Notes under the pieces: model-generated
Databases searched by the model: none
The model's input: only the letters and a program-made list of their open reading frames with translations
What the model was told of the DNA's origin: nothing
Assembly: GCF_001556515.1 (NCBI RefSeq)
Contig: NZ_LSJA01000326.1
Coordinates: 1-64,000, forward strand
DNA length: 64,000 nt
From: Caulobacter sp. CCH9-E1
GTDB taxonomy: Bacteria; Pseudomonadota; Alphaproteobacteria; Caulobacterales; Caulobacteraceae
Direction: 5' to 3'
Translations under genes and position numbers: made by a program
Part shown: positions 18,964 to 28,172 of the stretch, piece after piece
How the letters are laid out: each line of letters starts with the position of its first letter
Position numbering within the stretch: position 1 is the first letter of the stretch

Positions 18964-18990
18964 GAACCGCGCCTCGTTGGGCGCGGCTCT
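18964..18990 (-). terminator. Weak hairpin upstream of mmsB
   Basis: CCGCGCC (18967-18973) pairs with GGCGCGG (18980-18986) between the methyltransferase stop and the mmsB start. There is no U-tract, so it may be an attenuating or processing hairpin rather than a full terminator. Confidence 0.4.
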
Positions 18991-19011
18991 TATGGTTATG
19001 GCCTGCGTCCG

Positions 19012-19815
19012 TCAGCGCGCCGAGGCGGGCTTGCGGAACTTGTAGACGAACTGGTCGGTCTTGCCGCGGATCGACGGGTCGTAGACGTTGACCTTGCGGG
19101 TGTCGGCCGGGGCGCGCAGCACCCGGCTCTCGCCCTCGAAGATGAAGCCCGCCGCCGTCACTTCAGACTTCACCACCGCCGAGTCGATACGGTGCAGGTC
19201 CTCGGTGTTGCGCAGGCCCGAGCCCGGCTCGGCCGAGTGGTCGATGACCAGATAGACGCCGCCCGGCTTCAGGGCCTTGAAGACCTGGCGGTTCACGACC
19301 GACAGGTCCGCCGGGCCCATGAACTTGTCGTGCATGTCGTGATAGTTCTGGGCCGTGAACACCAGGTCCAGCTTCTCCGGCGTGGCGAAGTTGGGCAGCG
19401 TGTTCAGGATCACCGTCACGTTCGAATAGGCCGGATCGCGGGCGATGGCGTTCACCGCCGGCTCGCGCTTGGCCAGCTTGGTCAGCTCGTCGGGCACATA
19501 GGCGTAGACCTTGCCCCTGGGGCCGACGGCCTTGGAGAAGATCCGCGTGAAATAGCCGCCGCCCGGGATCAGGTCGGCGACCTTGGCGCCCGGCTTGACG
19601 CCGGCGAAGGCCAGAACCTCGCCCGGATGGCGAGCCTCGTCGCGCACCATGTCGGCGGCGGGGCGCGACGGATCGCTCAGCGCCGCGGCGATATTGGCCG
19701 GGATGGAAACGGAAGCCGGGCCGGAGGGCGGCGGCGGCGGCGGTCCCAGCATCGGCTGCGTAGCGCAGGCGGCGAGGCCGAGCACGGCGACGAGACTGAG
19801 AAGCGGCTTACGCAT
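19012..19815 (-). CDS. SAM-methyltransferase-like lipoprotein
   Basis: This 267-residue protein opens with a lipoprotein signal (MRKPLLSLVAVLGLAAC, Cys near 17) and a proline-rich linker. A class I methyltransferase-like Rossmann domain follows: VADLIPGGGYFTRIFSKAVGPRGKVYAYVPDE with a glycine-rich motif I near 85-95, LDLVFTAQNYHDMHDK near 155 and LKPGGVYLVIDHSAEPGSG near 190. An export signal on a SAM-binding fold is odd, since SAM is not known in the periplasm. Similar exported proteins occur in many proteobacteria, and their substrate is unknown. It sits inside the valine-catabolism cluster but has no evident link to it. Confidence 0.85.
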   Translation of the reverse strand: MRKPLLSLVAVLGLAACATQPMLGPPPPPPSGPASVSIPANIAAALSDPSRPAADMVRDEARHPGEVLAFAGVKPGAKVADLIPGGGYFTRIFSKAVGPRGKVYAYVPDELTKLAKREPAVNAIARDPAYSNVTVILNTLPNFATPEKLDLVFTAQNYHDMHDKFMGPADLSVVNRQVFKALKPGGVYLVIDHSAEPGSGLRNTEDLHRIDSAVVKSEVTAAGFIFEGESRVLRAPADTRKVNVYDPSIRGKTDQFVYKFRKPASAR

Positions 19816-19873
19816 GGCGATCCTTCCAAACCGGCACTTTATCGTTGTCGCGCACGTTAGCGCACGACATCCG

Positions 19874-20926
19874 TCACGTCAGCGGCGTCCATTCCTCGTC
19901 GGTCGGCAGGGGCGCGAAAATCTCGTCGAGCATGGCGTCGGTGACGTCCTCCAGACGCGCCGGGCTCCAGCGCGGAGCATTGTCCTTGTCGATGATCACC
20001 GCCCGCACGCCCTCGATGAAGTCGTGCTTGCGCACGACGCGCGAACCGATCCGGTACTCCATGGCCATGTTGTCGGCGAAGTCGGTCATGGCCGCGCCGC
20101 GCTTCAGCTGCTCGAAGGCGACCTTCAGGGTCTGGGGCGATTTGGTTTTCATCACCTCCAGCTGAGCTTTGCCCCAGTCGCTGGAATCGACGGTCAGGAA
20201 TTCGACGATCTCCTCGACGCTGTCGCCGACGAACAGGCGGTTCAGGTCCTGCTCGAAGCCCAGCAACGCGGCCTTGCCGGCGTCGGCGCGGTACTTTCGC
20301 AGCGTCTCGTCGATCCGGCGCGGATCGGCGATGATCGCCTTCTTCAGGCCCTCGATGGCGCCGAACTCCACGAAGTGGGTGGCGATCCCCAGGCGCATGC
20401 AGTCCGCGCCCTTGATCCGCGCGCCGGTCAAGGCCAGCCACAGCCCCGCCTTGCCCGGCAAGCGCGGCAGGTACCAGCCGCCGCCGACGTCGGGGAACAG
20501 GCCGATGCCGGTCTCGGGCATGGCGAAGGTCGTGCGCTCGGTGGCGATCCGCACGTGCGCCGGCATCGAGATCCCGACCCCGCCGCCCATCACCACGCCG
20601 TCCATCACGGCCACGACGGGAATGTCGTAGGTGAACAGCAGGTGGTTCAGGCGGTACTCGGTCTGGAAGAACCTCCGGGCCTCGACGCCGTCCTTCGCGC
20701 CGCTTTCGGCCAGCATGCGGATGTCGCCCCCGGCGCAGAAGCCGCGCTCGCCCGCATGATCGATCAGGACCATGTAGATCTCGGGGTCCTCGCGCCACTC
20801 CACGAGCGCGGCGATCATCGCCTCGCACATGTCGAGGGTGAGGGCGTGCAGGGCCTTTGGGCGGTTGAGCGTGATGCGGCCGACGTTCTTTTCGACGCGG
20901 ATCAGGACTTCGGGGTCTTCGGTCAT
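19874..20926 (-). CDS. 3-hydroxyisobutyryl-CoA hydrolase (crotonase family)
   Basis: The 350-residue length and sequence fit the HIBYL-CoA hydrolase branch of the crotonase superfamily, not a 260-residue enoyl-CoA hydratase. Motifs seen are RITLNRPKALHALTLDMC near 15, HAGERGFCAGGDIRMLAE near 55-75 (oxyanion hole), GVVMGGGVGISMPAHVRIATERT near 110 and PETGIGLFPDVGGGWYLPRL near 137. It releases free 3-hydroxyisobutyrate in valine catabolism, feeding mmsB. An acyl-CoA dehydrogenase gene lies upstream on the same strand. The hydratase for the step between them is not seen nearby. Confidence 0.88.
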   Translation of the reverse strand: MTEDPEVLIRVEKNVGRITLNRPKALHALTLDMCEAMIAALVEWREDPEIYMVLIDHAGERGFCAGGDIRMLAESGAKDGVEARRFFQTEYRLNHLLFTYDIPVVAVMDGVVMGGGVGISMPAHVRIATERTTFAMPETGIGLFPDVGGGWYLPRLPGKAGLWLALTGARIKGADCMRLGIATHFVEFGAIEGLKKAIIADPRRIDETLRKYRADAGKAALLGFEQDLNRLFVGDSVEEIVEFLTVDSSDWGKAQLEVMKTKSPQTLKVAFEQLKRGAAMTDFADNMAMEYRIGSRVVRKHDFIEGVRAVIIDKDNAPRWSPARLEDVTDAMLDEIFAPLPTDEEWTPLT

Positions 20927-20935
20927 GGATGGCCT

Positions 20936-21543
20936 TCAGGCGAGTTCGGCGGGTTCGGCGACCGGCGCGCAGTCGATGCGCTCGATCCGGCCTCCGGCGA
21001 GGCGGAAGATCGCGTCCTGCGGGATGTCCTGGCGCAGGGCCTCTTCCTTGGAAAGGCGCGCGTAGAGGCCCCGCAGGAGACGGCCGGCGACGCCATGGCT
21101 GACCACGATCAGCCGACGCTCCGGCTCGGCCGCTTGCTCCGCCAGCCAGGCGCCAAGGCGGGCTGTCATGGCCTCGTAGGTCTCGCCGCCCGGCGCGCAA
21201 AAGCCCCAGGCGTCGTCGCCCAGCAGATGCGGGTTCTGCCCCCTCACCTCCTCGCGAAGCCGTCCGGACCATTCGCCGACATCGATCTCGACCAGTCGCT
21301 CATCCAGCTCAACGGCGAGACCCAGGCGCTGGCCGATCGCCTGGGCCGTGTGATGCGCCCGACGCAGAGGACTAGAGACCAGCCGCCAAGGCGCGCGCTC
21401 GGATGCTGGCGCCAGATCGTCCAGTAACGCCGCCATCGCCCTGGCCTGCGCCTGGCCTAGCGCGTGAGATCGGACTCCGTACGTCCTTGCAGGCGCCCCT
21501 CGCGATTGTGGAAGGTCTGGCCGTGGCGGCAGAGATAGATCAT
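20936..21543 (-). pseudogene. Histidine phosphatase family gene, frameshifted
   Basis: The first 28 codons (from ATG 21543) read MIYLCRHGQTFHNREGRLQG... with the RHG phosphatase signature, then hit TAG at 21457-21459. The rest of the family sequence, LGQAQARAMAALLDDLA through SSPLRRAHHTAQAIG, GGETYEAM and VVSHGVAGRLLRG, continues in the next frame to 20936. One missing base near 21459-21466 (expected ACGGCG, found ACGCG) explains the break. With one base restored it would be a normal ~200-residue phosphoglycerate-mutase-like phosphatase with both catalytic histidines. It is either a real lesion or a sequencing error. No slippery site suggests programmed shifting. Confidence 0.85.
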
Positions 21544-21550
21544 CCGACGC

Positions 21551-22690
21551 TCATTGGCGGAACATCTCGCGGGCGATGATGACGCGCATGATCTCGTTGG
21601 TCCCTTCCAGGATCTGGTGCACCCGCAGGTCGCGCACGATGCGCTCCAGCGGATAGTCCTGGAGGTAGCCGTAGCCGCCATGCAGCTGCAAGGCGTCATT
21701 GGCCACCTGGAAGCCGGCGTCCGTGGCGAAGCGCTTGGCCATGGCGCACAGCTTGGTGGCTTCGGGGTGCTTGTGGTCCAGCGCGTGGGCCGCCCGCCGA
21801 ACCATCAGGCGCGCCGCCTCCAGCTCGGTGGCCATGTCGGCCAGCTTGAACTGCAGGGCCTGGAAATCCTTCAGCGGACGGCCGAACTGGTTGCGGGTCT
21901 CCAGATAGGCCTTGGCCGTGTCGAGCGCGAACTGGGCGCCGCCCAGGGAGCACGAGGCGATGTTCAGCCGCCCGCCGTCCAGGCCCATCATGGCGAAGCG
22001 GAAGCCCTCGCCCTCCTGGCCGATGCGGTTTTCGACCGGCACGCGGCAGTTGTCGAAATTGACCTGGGCGGTGGGCTGGGCGTTCCAGCCCATCTTGCGC
22101 TCGTTGGCGCCGAAGCTCAGGCCCGGCGTTCCCTTCTCGACCACGAAGGCCGAGACGCCCTTGGCGCCTTCGCCGCCGGTGCGCGCCATCACGACATAGA
22201 CGTCCGAAACGCCGCCGCCCGAGATAAACGCCTTGCCGCCGTTCAGGACGTAGTGGTCGCCATCGAGCCTGGCCGTGGTGCGCATCGCCGCGGCGTCCGA
22301 GCCCGAGCCCGGCTCGGTCAGGCAGTAGCTGGCGATCTGCTCCATGGAGGTCAGGCGCGGCAGGTAGCGCTGGCGCAGATCGTCCGAACCGAAGCGGTCG
22401 ATCATCCACGACGCCATGTTGTGAATGGTCAGATAGGCCGCCACCGGCACATCGCCGTAGCTCAAGGCCTCGAAGATGATCGAGGCGTCGAGGCGCGACA
22501 GGCCGCTGCCGCCGACGTCCTCATTCACATAGATGCCGGCGAAGCCCAGTTCGGCCGCTTGGCGCAGGACATCGACGGGGAAGTGCTTCTTTTCGTCCCA
22601 TTCCGCCGAATACGGGGCAAGCTGTCCCTCGGCGAACGCGCGCGCCGCATCCTGGATTGCGACCTGATCCTCGTTCAGCGCGAAATCCAT
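21551..22690 (-). CDS. Acyl-CoA dehydrogenase (isobutyryl-CoA type likely)
   Basis: This FAD enzyme desaturates an acyl-CoA and passes electrons to ETF; ETF-QO is at 40-42 kb. The 379-residue protein starts at ATG 22690 (MDFALNEDQ). It shows [15 protein letters not shown] near 130, [26 protein letters not shown] near 155 and the C-terminal [41 protein letters not shown] with the catalytic glutamate in EGTNE. Its place next to 3-hydroxyisobutyryl-CoA hydrolase and mmsB suggests isobutyryl-CoA as substrate; this is inference from context. Confidence 0.92.
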   Translation of the reverse strand: MDFALNEDQVAIQDAARAFAEGQLAPYSAEWDEKKHFPVDVLRQAAELGFAGIYVNEDVGGSGLSRLDASIIFEALSYGDVPVAAYLTIHNMASWMIDRFGSDDLRQRYLPRLTSMEQIASYCLTEPGSGSDAAAMRTTARLDGDHYVLNGGKAFISGGGVSDVYVVMARTGGEGAKGVSAFVVEKGTPGLSFGANERKMGWNAQPTAQVNFDNCRVPVENRIGQEGEGFRFAMMGLDGGRLNIASCSLGGAQFALDTAKAYLETRNQFGRPLKDFQALQFKLADMATELEAARLMVRRAAHALDHKHPEATKLCAMAKRFATDAGFQVANDALQLHGGYGYLQDYPLERIVRDLRVHQILEGTNEIMRVIIAREMFRQ

Positions 22691-22947
22691 GCGCAACTTC
22701 CTCCCGATCGGGGCAGAACGGCCCTCACTTCTTTTCGCCTGACTGCGGCGCCGACGGACCGCTGTCAATCACGCTCGGCAAGGCGCATCGGAACGTTGCG
22801 AAAGCCGCCGGAGGGTGTGGCCTGAAATCCTCCGTTACACGACTTGAATCGGCAATTGGGCCACACCCCTTGATAACGATACGCATTCAGCCCAAATGGC
22901 GATCTTCGAGTCTGACCGTTCTCAACATAAAATTTGCATCGACGACC
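22691..22947 (+). promoter_or_regulatory. Divergent control region acd / DUF2147
   Basis: These 257 bases separate two divergent genes. The half near the DUF2147 gene is AT-richer. Two GANTC (CcrM methylation) sites, GAATC near 22852 and GAGTC near 22909, lie upstream of the DUF2147 start. I cannot name a promoter box with confidence. Confidence 0.35.
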
Positions 22948-23412
22948 ATGCGTTTCGTGAAGTTCGTTAAGGCCGCCCTGGCGGCGGCCCTGGGAATGAC
23001 CGTCATCACCGCTTCGGCCCATGCGGCTGACGGCGGCGATATCTCGCGCAGCTATGGCGTCTGGCGCAATCCGAAGAACAGCGTCCACCTGGAGATCAAG
23101 GACTGCGGCCCCAGCACCTGTGGCGTCGTGGTCTGGGCCAGCCCCAAGGCCGAAGCCGACGCGCGCAAGTCGGGCACGGACACCCTGATCGGCAAACAGC
23201 TGCTGCGCGACTTCGAAGCCCAGAACAACGGCTCGCTGAAGGGGCGCGTCTGGGTCCCCACCCTGAAGGTCACGCTGGTCGGCACCGCCGACATCGTCGA
23301 CACCAAGACCATGCGCGCCAAGGGCTGTGTGATCGGCAACTTCCTGTGCAAGTCGCAGCTGTGGACCCGCATCGACAGTCCCGCGGTCCTGGCCTCGCGC
23401 GCGGCTCCCTAA
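22948..23412 (+). CDS. Exported DUF2147 domain protein
   Basis: This 154-residue protein has a Sec signal peptide (MRFVKFVKAALAAALG... cut after AHA). The DUF2147 pattern follows: YGVWRNPKNSVHLEIKDCGPSTCGVVVWASP, then IGKQLLRDF, then a repeated beta segment and MRAKGCVIGNFLCKSQLWTRI. Four cysteines in the mature part could form two disulfides. DUF2147 proteins are small periplasmic or outer-membrane beta proteins of unclear role. The ATG at 22948 is chosen because it starts the signal peptide; the frame is open far upstream. Confidence 0.88.
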   Translation: MRFVKFVKAALAAALGMTVITASAHAADGGDISRSYGVWRNPKNSVHLEIKDCGPSTCGVVVWASPKAEADARKSGTDTLIGKQLLRDFEAQNNGSLKGRVWVPTLKVTLVGTADIVDTKTMRAKGCVIGNFLCKSQLWTRIDSPAVLASRAAP

Positions 23413-23547
23413 AACACGCTCTCGCCGCTTTCGCTTGATTCAGCGCAAGAGCCGCGCGAACCTCTAAGTGTACAGTGATCACTTGAGCGTCCGACAGAGA
23501 CGCCAAGCGATCCAGGCCGCGCGACGGCTGGCACGGGAGGAACGAGC

Positions 23548-25047
23548 ATGGACGAAGCGGCGACGCTTCAAAGGACCGCGCGCGACGCGGCCAGCGAACA
23601 TTTCGACGTCATTATCGTGGGCGCCGGCATATCCGGGGTCGGCGGCGCCTATCACCTGACGCATCAGAGGCCCGGAACACGCTTCGTGGTGCTGGAGGCC
23701 TTGGAGAGCTTCGGCGGCACCTGGCTGACCCACACCTATCCGGGCATCCGCTCGGACAGCGACCTCTACACCTTCGGCTACCGCTTCAAGCCCTGGGTCG
23801 GACCGCCGATCGCCACGGCCGGCGAGATCCTCAGCTACATGGGCGAGGTGATCGACGAGAACGATCTGGCGCGCCACATCCGCTATCGCCGCCGCATCAC
23901 CAACGCGGTCTGGTCCAGCCAGGACAAGGTGTGGACGCTGACCGTCTCGGGTCCCGACGGCGTCGAGACCTACACCACCAACTTCCTTTGGATGTGCCAG
24001 GGCTATTACCGGCATTCGGTCGGCTACACGCCCGAATGGCCCGACATGGAGCGCTACAAGGGTCGGATCGTCCACCCCCAGACCTGGCCCAAGGACCTCG
24101 ATCTCAAAGGCAAGAAGGTCGTCGTCATCGGCTCGGGCGCCACGGCCGCGACCCTGGTCCCGAACATCGCCGGCGACTGCGCCCACGTTACGCTTCTGCA
24201 GCGCTCGCCGACCTATTTCGTGCCCGGCCGCAACGAGAACGAGCTGGCCGACATCCTGCGCCAGTTGCAGATCGACGAGAGCTGGATCCACGAGATCGTC
24301 CGCCGCAAGGTGCTGTTCGACCAGCACGCGTTCACGCGCCGCGCCATCGAAGAGGCCGACGCGGTGAAGGCGGAGCTGCTCGAGGGCGTGAAGATGTTCC
24401 TCGGCGAGGATTTCGACATCGCCAAGCACTTCACGCCGCGCTACCGCCCCTGGCGACAGCGGATCGCCTTCGTGCCCGACGGCGACCTCTTCCAGGGCAT
24501 CGCCTCGGGCAAGGCCTCGGTGGTCACCGACGAGATCGAGCGCTTCACCGAAAAGGGCCTGCGGCTGAAGTCCGGCCAGGAGCTGGAGGCGGACGTCATC
24601 GTCACCGCCACGGGCTTTGATCTCAGCGTGCTGGGCGACATCGCCTTCGAGATCGACGGCAAGCCGCTCGATTTCGCAAACACCGTCACCTATCGCGGCA
24701 TGATGTTCACCGGCGTGCCGAACCTCGTCTGGGTGTTCGGCTATTTCCGCGCCAGCTGGACGCTGCGCGCCGACATGATCGGCGATTTCGTCTGTCGCTT
24801 GTTGGCCCACATGGAAAAGACCGGCAAGAAGCAGGTCGAGGTCGCCCTGCGCCCCGAGGACAAGGACATGAAGATCGGGAACTGGATCGATCCCGAGGAC
24901 TTCAATCCCGGCTACCTGATGCGCAACATGCACCTGTTGCCCAAGGCTGGCGACAAGCCGGAGTGGCGCCACACCCAGGACTATTGGGCCGAGAAGGAGA
25001 TCTTCCCGAAGATCGACCTTGCCGACCCGGCGTTCCGCTATTCGTGA
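23548..25047 (+). CDS. Flavin-containing monooxygenase (Baeyer-Villiger type)
   Basis: This 499-residue FAD/NADPH enzyme inserts oxygen into ketones or hydroxylates small molecules. The FAD motif IIVGAGISGVGGAYHL is near residue 25, FGGTWLTHTYPGIRSDSDLYTFGY near 55, the Baeyer-Villiger fingerprint YKGRIVHPQTWP near 170 and the NADPH motif VVVIGSGATAATLVPNI near 190. VTATGFDLSVLG follows near 350. The substrate is unknown. The ATG at 23548 has GGGAGG ahead. It stands as a single gene before hemB. Confidence 0.92.
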   Translation: MDEAATLQRTARDAASEHFDVIIVGAGISGVGGAYHLTHQRPGTRFVVLEALESFGGTWLTHTYPGIRSDSDLYTFGYRFKPWVGPPIATAGEILSYMGEVIDENDLARHIRYRRRITNAVWSSQDKVWTLTVSGPDGVETYTTNFLWMCQGYYRHSVGYTPEWPDMERYKGRIVHPQTWPKDLDLKGKKVVVIGSGATAATLVPNIAGDCAHVTLLQRSPTYFVPGRNENELADILRQLQIDESWIHEIVRRKVLFDQHAFTRRAIEEADAVKAELLEGVKMFLGEDFDIAKHFTPRYRPWRQRIAFVPDGDLFQGIASGKASVVTDEIERFTEKGLRLKSGQELEADVIVTATGFDLSVLGDIAFEIDGKPLDFANTVTYRGMMFTGVPNLVWVFGYFRASWTLRADMIGDFVCRLLAHMEKTGKKQVEVALRPEDKDMKIGNWIDPEDFNPGYLMRNMHLLPKAGDKPEWRHTQDYWAEKEIFPKIDLADPAFRYS

Positions 25048-25077
25048 TCGCCTGATCCGCGCGGAGGGCGGCCTTAA

Positions 25078-26130
<1,053 letters not shown>

Positions 26131-26139
26131 GGCTCACGC

Positions 26140-26541
26140 ATGAGCCGCGTCCTCGACATCGTCACCGCCGTGATCCGCGACCAGGCGGGCCGCATGCTGC
26201 TGGTTCGCAAGCGCGGGACCGCGACCTTCATGAAGCCCGGCGGCAAGCGCGACGCCGGCGAGGACGACCTGACCACCCTGGCCCGCGAGCTTGAGGAAGA
26301 GCTGGGCTGCCGGCTGGTTTCCGCCGACCTGCTGGGCCATTTCAGCGCCCCGGCCGCCAACGAGGCCGGCTTTACCGTCCAGTCGGCGACCTATCTGGCT
26401 GTGGTCGAAGGCGAGATCGCTCCCCGCGCCGAGATCGAGGAGATCGTCTGGGTCGACCCGGCGGCCCCCGGTGACCTGCGCTTGGCGCCGCTGCTGACGC
26501 GGCGGGTGTTACCGGCCCTGCTGACGCCCCTAGCCCTTTGA
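26140..26541 (+). CDS. Nudix hydrolase
   Basis: This 133-residue Nudix protein has the box FMKPGGKRDAGEDDLTTLARELEEELG, a slightly divergent GX5EX7REUXEEXGU (D in place of the first E), followed by AATYLA-like strands and a C-terminal hydrophobic tail. The substrate is probably a nucleoside diphosphate derivative, unspecified. It starts 9 bases after hemB and probably shares its transcript. Its last 12 bases overlap the convergent TetR gene. Confidence 0.88.
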   Translation: MSRVLDIVTAVIRDQAGRMLLVRKRGTATFMKPGGKRDAGEDDLTTLARELEEELGCRLVSADLLGHFSAPAANEAGFTVQSATYLAVVEGEIAPRAEIEEIVWVDPAAPGDLRLAPLLTRRVLPALLTPLAL

Positions 26542-27138
26542 GCCCAGGGCGCTGATGCGCCCCTGCACCATCTCCAGAGCCAGCTCCCGCGCCCGCTCAG
26601 GAGGGCGACCGAGCAGCTCCGACAGGGTCGGGCCAAACAGTCCGACGCCGACGGCCAGGATGATGTTCACCAGGATGAAGTCCACGATCGCTTCGCGCTC
26701 GACGCCGACCTCCTGAGCGACCCGCGTCTGGACGATCTCGTCCACGACCTCGCGAACCAGGGTCATCCGCCGTCCCTCGCCCGTCAGTTCCAGCCAGGCC
26801 GCCAGACGGGCCGCCCCCTTGGTCTCGAACGCCTCGAACAGGGCCTGCGCCCCGAACCCCGGGGCCGCGCCGCCGCTGTTGAACCCCGTGATCACCTTGT
26901 CGGCCAGCTGGCGGATCATCCGTTCCATCAGCGCCGTCTCGACGCCGGCGATCGAGCCGAAGTGGTGGATGACGTTGGCATGGACCACGCCAGCGGCCTT
27001 GGCGACGTCGGCCAGCTTCAGCGCCTGGGGCCCCTGCTCGACCAGGATCGCCTCGGCCGCGGCCAGGATGTTCTCGCGCGCGGCCTCGGGCGAGCGGCGG
27101 ACTCGGGTCGGACGGGGCGCGGACGCTTCTATTGACAT
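26530..27138 (-). CDS. TetR family regulator
   Basis: This 202-residue repressor-type protein has an N-terminal TetR helix-turn-helix (residues 15-62: ARENILAAAEAILVEQGPQALKLADVAKAAGVVHANVIHHFGSIAGVETAL) and a helical ligand domain. I start it at the ATG at 27138. A 14-base palindrome TGACATTTTTGTCA covers that start codon, so it may shut its own gene. It diverges from the PF10118 gene at 27212, its likely target. No Shine-Dalgarno is visible; TATACT lies 7 bases before the ATG, so the mRNA may be leaderless. Confidence 0.9.
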   Translation of the reverse strand: MSIEASAPRPTRVRRSPEAARENILAAAEAILVEQGPQALKLADVAKAAGVVHANVIHHFGSIAGVETALMERMIRQLADKVITGFNSGGAAPGFGAQALFEAFETKGAARLAAWLELTGEGRRMTLVREVVDEIVQTRVAQEVGVEREAIVDFILVNIILAVGVGLFGPTLSELLGRPPERARELALEMVQGRISALGSKG

Positions 27139-27146
27139 TTTTGTCA
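27133..27146. promoter_or_regulatory. Probable TetR operator
   Basis: TGACATTTTTGTCA is a palindrome (TGACA/TGTCA, 4-base spacer) covering the TetR start codon and lying next to a TATAAC/GTTATA -10-like element at 27148-27153. The position between divergent TetR and PF10118 genes makes it the best candidate for the regulator's own operator. Confidence 0.65.
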
Positions 27147-27211
27147 GTATAACCAACTCTGAGGCTCTAAGGCCGATGTCCAAGCCCTAAACCGGCGGAG
27201 CCCAGAACGCC

Positions 27212-28054
27212 ATGACCCACACCAAGCACACGCCCGACGATCTCGACGTCGCCCCGCGCGACATCCGTTTTTCCCTCGACAGCGCGCGCCAAGGCCATTG
27301 GCTGGGCGGCGATCCGGTCGGCACGGCGGTGTTCAACGCCCTGTCCCTGACCTTCCCCGACGGCGAGCGGATGTTCATGGACGCGGTGAAGGCCTATCGC
27401 GACCGCCTCACCGGCAAGTTGGCGCAGGACGCCAAGGGCTTCATCGCCCAGGAAGCGATCCACTCGCGCGAGCACCATCAGCTGAACAGCCTGATCGACC
27501 GCGCGCGCTATCCCGTCGCCGAGATCGAGGAGACGATCCGCGGCCGCGTGAAGATGGCCCGCGATCGCGGCCCGATGGCGATGCTGATCTCGACGATCGC
27601 GCTTGAGCACTTCACGGCGATGATGGCCGAGATGCACGCGCGCCATCGCGACCTCTTCGAGACCACCGATCCCGAGATCGAGAAGCTGTGGCGCTGGCAC
27701 GCCATGGAGGAGACCGAGCACAAGGCGGTCGCCTATGACGTCTTTCTGGAGGTGACCAAGGACTGGTCGCCGCTGAAGCGCTACTTCATCCGCTGCCGGG
27801 CGATGGCGCTGGTGACCTACATGTTCACCCGCAACATCACCCGCTACGCCGCGCGCCTGCTGGAGACGGACGGCTATACGCCCGAAGACGCGCTGAAGGC
27901 GGTGAAGCGCTATGTCTGGCGCGAGCCGGGGATCTTCAGCCGCGGCGCCAAGACCTATTTCGCCTGGTACCGCCCGGGGTTCCATCCCTGGGACCAGGAC
28001 GACCGCGCGCAGTTCGCCGACTGGAAGGCCGAATTCGACGCGGCCGCCGCCTGA
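27212..28054 (+). CDS. Metal-dependent hydrolase (PF10118 family)
   Basis: The 280-residue protein matches the PF10118 'metal-dependent hydrolase' group, which has a ferritin-like metal site built from glutamates and histidines: FIAQEAIHSREHHQLNSLID near 95, ALEHFTAMMAE near 138 and WHAMEETEHKAVAYDVFLEV near 170. The true reaction is not established for the family. It is divergent from the TetR gene, with the operator-like palindrome 65 bases upstream. The next gene on the strand is a diheme cytochrome. Confidence 0.85.
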   Translation: MTHTKHTPDDLDVAPRDIRFSLDSARQGHWLGGDPVGTAVFNALSLTFPDGERMFMDAVKAYRDRLTGKLAQDAKGFIAQEAIHSREHHQLNSLIDRARYPVAEIEETIRGRVKMARDRGPMAMLISTIALEHFTAMMAEMHARHRDLFETTDPEIEKLWRWHAMEETEHKAVAYDVFLEVTKDWSPLKRYFIRCRAMALVTYMFTRNITRYAARLLETDGYTPEDALKAVKRYVWREPGIFSRGAKTYFAWYRPGFHPWDQDDRAQFADWKAEFDAAAA

Positions 28055-28172
28055 GGCTTGCCCCGCGAACAAGCGTTCGGTAGGGCTTCGCGCCGCCGCC
28101 CTCAAATCGCTCAGGCTTGAGGGCCGGCGCCGGAGCGCGTCATAGCCGCTCGTCATGCCGGGGGGCTTTCAG

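Noticed and set aside
21457..21470. Programmed -1 frameshifting in the histidine phosphatase gene.
   Set aside because: No slippery heptamer precedes the stop and no downstream stimulatory structure is evident; a lost base explains it better.
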